From Bradyrhizobium canariense (GTDB lineage: Bacteria; Pseudomonadota; Alphaproteobacteria; Rhizobiales; Xanthobacteraceae): DNA of 64,000 nt. Shown in pieces: positions 61,477-64,000 of this stretch. Made by a program: the position numbers and the translations under genes. The first letter of the stretch is position 1. Every line of letters starts with the position of its first letter. The stretch lies in the NCBI RefSeq assembly GCF_018130465.1, contig NZ_JAFCKJ010000010.1, positions 124,001 through 188,000 on the forward strand, given 5' to 3'. The notes beneath the pieces were generated by a model. It saw nothing but the letters and a program-made list of their open reading frames with translations, was not told where the DNA came from and ran no database searches.

Positions 61477-62663
61477 TGCGCGACTCCCACAGCCTTGCCG
61501 GCAACCATGGCGTCAATGTCGGCAGCGCCGTAGCCGATCTCGCCGAGCACCTCGCGGGTCTGCGCACCCAACCGCTGCGGCACCAGCCGCACTTCCGGTG
61601 TCTGGCCGTCATAGCGGGCGGGATGCGCGACCATCCGGATTTGCACGCCCCCGGCGCTCTCGGCGCTCTTGAACACGCCGAGATGTTTCAACTGGGGATC
61701 GGCTTCTAGGTCGCGATAGTCCTGCACCGGCGCGTGCCAGATCCGCGCCGCTTCGAGCGAGGGCAACCATTCCGCCGTCGACTTCTGCCTCAGACGCGCT
61801 GCGACGATCCGCGTGATTTCCTCACGCTTCGAAAAACTGTCGGCCTCGCCAAAGCCCTTCAACTCTTCACAGTCGAGCCCTGCCGCGAGCGCTTTGGGCG
61901 CTGCCATGGAGATCGCCAAATGGCCGTCCGCCGTGGCGTGAATGCCGTAGGGCCCGGGGCTGAACCAGGCGGCGATGCCAGCCGGACCGCGCGGCGTCGG
62001 CGACGGAGCGCCGTTCAGCCATGCCGTCAGCGGCTCAACCTGGAGATCGAGGGCGGCCTGGTAGAGATTGACCTCGACGAGCTGCCCCTTCCCGGTCTTC
62101 GTCCGCGCGAGCAGAGCGGCGAGAATGCTCATGGCATAGAGCGAAGCCGCATGCTGATCGACGATGACAGCACCGACAGCGGTCGGCTCGCCATCGGCGC
62201 GCCCGGTCCGCATCGCAAGGCCCGACAGCGCCTGGAGCAGGAGATCCTGTCCCGGACGATCCTTATACGGCCCATCCGATCCAAAGCCGGTTGCCACCGC
62301 ATAGATCAGACCTGGATTGATCGCCTTGAGCACGTCGTAGCCGAGGCCGAGCTTGGCCATGGTGCCCGGGCGGAAATTCTCCATCACCACATCCGCGGTC
62401 GCGACCAGCTTCTTCACCGCCGCGATGCCGTCGGGATGCTTGAGATCGACGGCGAGGCTACGCTTGTTGCGCCCGGTCGCCAGATGATTGACGCTGTCAC
62501 CGGCGACGAAATGATTGGCCACCGCCCAGTTGCGCTGAAACGCGCCCTCGATCGGCTCGACTGCGATGACGTCGGCGCCGAGATCGGCGAGCGTCTGCGC
62601 AGCCAGCGGGCCCGCGAGGTAGTGATTGAAGCTGAGGATCTTGACGCCGTCGAGCAGGTTCAT
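61473..62663 (-). CDS. CaiB/BaiF family III CoA transferase
   Basis: A 396-residue family III CoA transferase: NHYLAGPLAAQTLADLGADV, GRNKRSLAVDLKHPDGIAAV, VVMENFRPGTMAKLGLGYDV, and the catalytic Asp in RPGQDLLLQALSGLAMRTGR. This copy keeps the Asp that the copy at 24339 lacks. It is 6 bases after the copy 3 lyase gene in the same operon and probably loads CoA on the imported acid. Confidence 0.94.
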   Translation of the reverse strand: MNLLDGVKILSFNHYLAGPLAAQTLADLGADVIAVEPIEGAFQRNWAVANHFVAGDSVNHLATGRNKRSLAVDLKHPDGIAAVKKLVATADVVMENFRPGTMAKLGLGYDVLKAINPGLIYAVATGFGSDGPYKDRPGQDLLLQALSGLAMRTGRADGEPTAVGAVIVDQHAASLYAMSILAALLARTKTGKGQLVEVNLYQAALDLQVEPLTAWLNGAPSPTPRGPAGIAAWFSPGPYGIHATADGHLAISMAAPKALAAGLDCEELKGFGEADSFSKREEITRIVAARLRQKSTAEWLPSLEAARIWHAPVQDYRDLEADPQLKHLGVFKSAESAGGVQIRMVAHPARYDGQTPEVRLVPQRLGAQTREVLGEIGYGAADIDAMVAGKAVGVAQ

Positions 62664-62669
62664 CCGTTC

Positions 62670-63584
62670 TCACCCAGTTTGAGCGGCCGCAACTGGCGCG
62701 CCGCGCCACGCTAGATCGAACGTCTTGACCAGGGCGTACGCGGCCGCATCCTGCGCAGCCGGCAGCGGCAGCCGCGGCGGACGCGGACCGCCGACCGAAA
62801 AACCCATATGGCCGAGCAATGCCTTGCTGCCGGCGACATAGGCCTGGCCGCCGACGAATTCGATCACCGGCAGATATCTGAGATACAGCTCGCGCGCCTC
62901 CTTGATCGCCCCCTCATCGGCGACGAGGGTGAAGATGCGAACCATCTCCGACGGCACGACGTTGGAGGCGACAGCGACCCAGCCCTGCGCTCCTTCGACA
63001 AAGGATTCGAATCCGAGAATGCCGCCGAACACGGTCATCCTGTCGCCGCAGAGCCGGATGATGTCGCGCACCCGCGTCACCTCCAGCGTCGACTCCTTGA
63101 TGTAGAGACAGTTGTCGATGTCGGCGATGCGCGCCACCAGCGGCGGCTTGAGATCGACGTTGGCGGTCGCCGGGTTGTTGTAGACCATGATCGGCAGCGA
63201 GATCGCGTCCGCCACCGTCTTGTAGTGATGGACGAGTTCGTCGTCGGTCGGTGTCGAGTAGAACGGCGGAATGATCATGACGCCGTCCGCGCCCAGTTTT
63301 TCGGCGCGGCGGCTGAGGCGAACCACCTCGCGCGTGTCCTCCGCGCCGGTGCCGATCAGCACGGGCACGCGCCCGGCAGCCTCAGTGATGACGACCTCGG
63401 CCACCAGCGCTTTCTCGTCATCGTCCAGCGAGAGGAACTCGCCGGTTGAGCCGAGCGGGATCAGCCCGTGAATGCCTTCCGCGATCTGCCAGTCCACGAA
63501 CGCGCGCAGCGCCGCGACATCGACCTCGCCGGACGGCGTGAACGGGGTGATCATGACGGTGTAGGTGCCGCGAAACGACTTCAT
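62670..63584 (-). CDS. Dihydrodipicolinate-synthase-family lyase, copy 3
   Basis: A 304-residue lyase of ordinary DHDPS type: GLIPLGSTGEFLSLDDDEKA, Tyr in LPIMVYNNPATANVDLKPPL, Lys in CLYIKESTLEVTRVRDIIRL. It is the first gene of the operon, divergent from the LacI gene, with two LacI-type operators in the 186 bases between. Such proteins cleave keto-deoxy sugar acids or similar compounds. Confidence 0.92.
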   Translation of the reverse strand: MKSFRGTYTVMITPFTPSGEVDVAALRAFVDWQIAEGIHGLIPLGSTGEFLSLDDDEKALVAEVVITEAAGRVPVLIGTGAEDTREVVRLSRRAEKLGADGVMIIPPFYSTPTDDELVHHYKTVADAISLPIMVYNNPATANVDLKPPLVARIADIDNCLYIKESTLEVTRVRDIIRLCGDRMTVFGGILGFESFVEGAQGWVAVASNVVPSEMVRIFTLVADEGAIKEARELYLRYLPVIEFVGGQAYVAGSKALLGHMGFSVGGPRPPRLPLPAAQDAAAYALVKTFDLAWRGAPVAAAQTG

Positions 63585-63653
63585 CAGGGAACTGCCGGGC
63601 GATCGGGTGAACTCAGGGACTGGCGGCCAACTGCGGAATATCCGCAGTGTTTA

Positions 63654-63667
63654 TGCAAACGATTGCG
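63654..63667. promoter_or_regulatory. LacI-family operator 1
   Basis: TGCAAACGATTGCG is a LacI-type near-palindrome with the central CG. It stands 70 bases upstream of the lyase operon start. Confidence 0.75.
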
Positions 63668-63739
63668 TAACTGGCTCTGCATTGGGCAACACCATCCATT
63701 TTTTGAGCTTGATCCGCGCGAAATTAGCTCATAGCTTTT

Positions 63740-63753
63740 TGCAATCGTTTGCA
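63740..63753. promoter_or_regulatory. LacI-family operator 2
   Basis: TGCAATCGTTTGCA is almost exactly the reverse complement of operator 1, 86 bases away centre to centre (about eight helical turns), and 18 bases before the lacI ATG. The pair suggests autoregulation with DNA looping. Confidence 0.75.
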
Positions 63754-63770
63754 GTCTATCGGCAGGTTGG

Positions 63771-64000
63771 ATGAGCGTCACGCTCAAAGATGTGGCACAC
63801 GCGGCCCGCGTTTCGATCAGCACCGCTTCTCGTGCGCTGACCGGAACGGGCCTGACCAGCGAGCGCACGCAGCAGCGCCTGACGCGCATCGCGCGTGAGC
63901 TCGGCTATCGGCCGAACCCGATCGCGCGCGGACTGAAGACCGGACAATCGCGGCTTGTCGCGCTTCTCGTGCACAACCTCACCAACGCCTCGTTTCAGGT
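63771..64000 (+). CDS. LacI-family transcriptional regulator, N-terminal part only
   Basis: The first 76 codons are in the window. SVTLKDVAHAARVSISTASR followed by ALTGTGLTSERTQQRLTRIA is the LacI HTH with a full hinge helix (RELGYRPNPIARGLKTGQSR), and SRLVALLVHN begins the sugar-binding fold. It probably represses the divergent eleven-gene operon. The gene runs off the right edge. Confidence 0.94.
   Translation, partial: MSVTLKDVAHAARVSISTASRALTGTGLTSERTQQRLTRIARELGYRPNPIARGLKTGQSRLVALLVHNLTNASFQ

Noticed and set aside
1-64000. CRISPR array, rRNA or phage gene cluster
   Set aside because: No regularly spaced direct repeats, no rRNA-like sequence and no phage structural genes were seen anywhere in the window.

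Overview
The window looks like an accessory part of the chromosome of a Bradyrhizobium-type alphaproteobacterium. The evidence is high GC, NTG starts with GGAGG-like ribosome sites, many ATGA/GTGA gene couplings, several small orphan proteins of a kind I associate with Bradyrhizobium, and a dense set of acyl-CoA, SDR and ABC/TTT catabolic genes. No rRNA, tRNA or CRISPR array was seen. Genus is inferred from gene style, not from a marker gene.

Layout. (1) 1-9.2 kb: sparse, decayed DNA. It holds an SDR tail, a cupin, a few small orphan genes, a NYN-domain protein, two membrane proteins, and the frameshifted remains of a serine recombinase at 1679-2230, which suggests an old mobile-element landing zone. 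(2) 9.2-21.8 kb, all minus strand: a Tad (tight adherence) pilus locus with two Flp pilins, prepilin peptidase, CpaB, CpaE/TadZ, CpaF/TadA ATPase, TadB, TadC, an isoprenylcysteine-methyltransferase-like membrane enzyme, TadE/TadG-type pseudopilins, the CpaC/RcpA secretin, a small lipoprotein and TadD. The TadG-like protein has a repeat-rich C-terminal half that looks like a beta-helix. (3) 22.4-24.1 kb: a relic cut at both ends, with a truncated phaC, an intact phaE and a 5'-truncated iron alcohol dehydrogenase.

(4) 24.3-37.7 kb, minus strand: a 12-gene catabolic run encoding CoA transferase, three acyl-CoA dehydrogenases, tripartite tricarboxylate transporter subunits TctA and TctB, a two-domain carboxymuconolactone-decarboxylase-like protein, two SDRs, a branched-chain-type binding protein, an ADP-forming acyl-CoA ligase and an enoyl-CoA hydratase. 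The third transporter part (TctC/Bug) is divergent at 37855, followed by a TetR regulator and an SMP-30 lactonase. Three GACCGATCGGTC palindromes sit in the three relevant promoters, so the set looks like one TetR regulon that imports an organic acid, activates it to a CoA thioester and beta-oxidises it.

(5) 40.5-43.6 kb: a LysR regulator divergent from a luciferase-like monooxygenase, its flavin reductase and a 99-residue orphan. (6) 44-54.8 kb: a GntR-centred region. A minus arm encodes SDR, aminotransferase, alpha/beta hydrolase, M20 amidohydrolase and a broken flavin reductase. A plus arm encodes an NMT1/SsuA-type ABC importer with two permeases, a class II aldolase and a DszA/NtaA-type monooxygenase. 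Shared short motifs lie in the promoters. Uptake and oxidative breakdown of a nitrogen-containing compound is a reasonable inference. (7) 54.8-63.6 kb, minus strand: an eleven-gene operon with three dihydrodipicolinate-synthase-family lyases, CaiB CoA transferase, acyl-CoA dehydrogenase, two hot-dog proteins, an EthD-like protein and a polar-amino-acid-type ABC importer. It is divergent from a LacI-family regulator that runs off the right edge, with two LacI-type operators between them.
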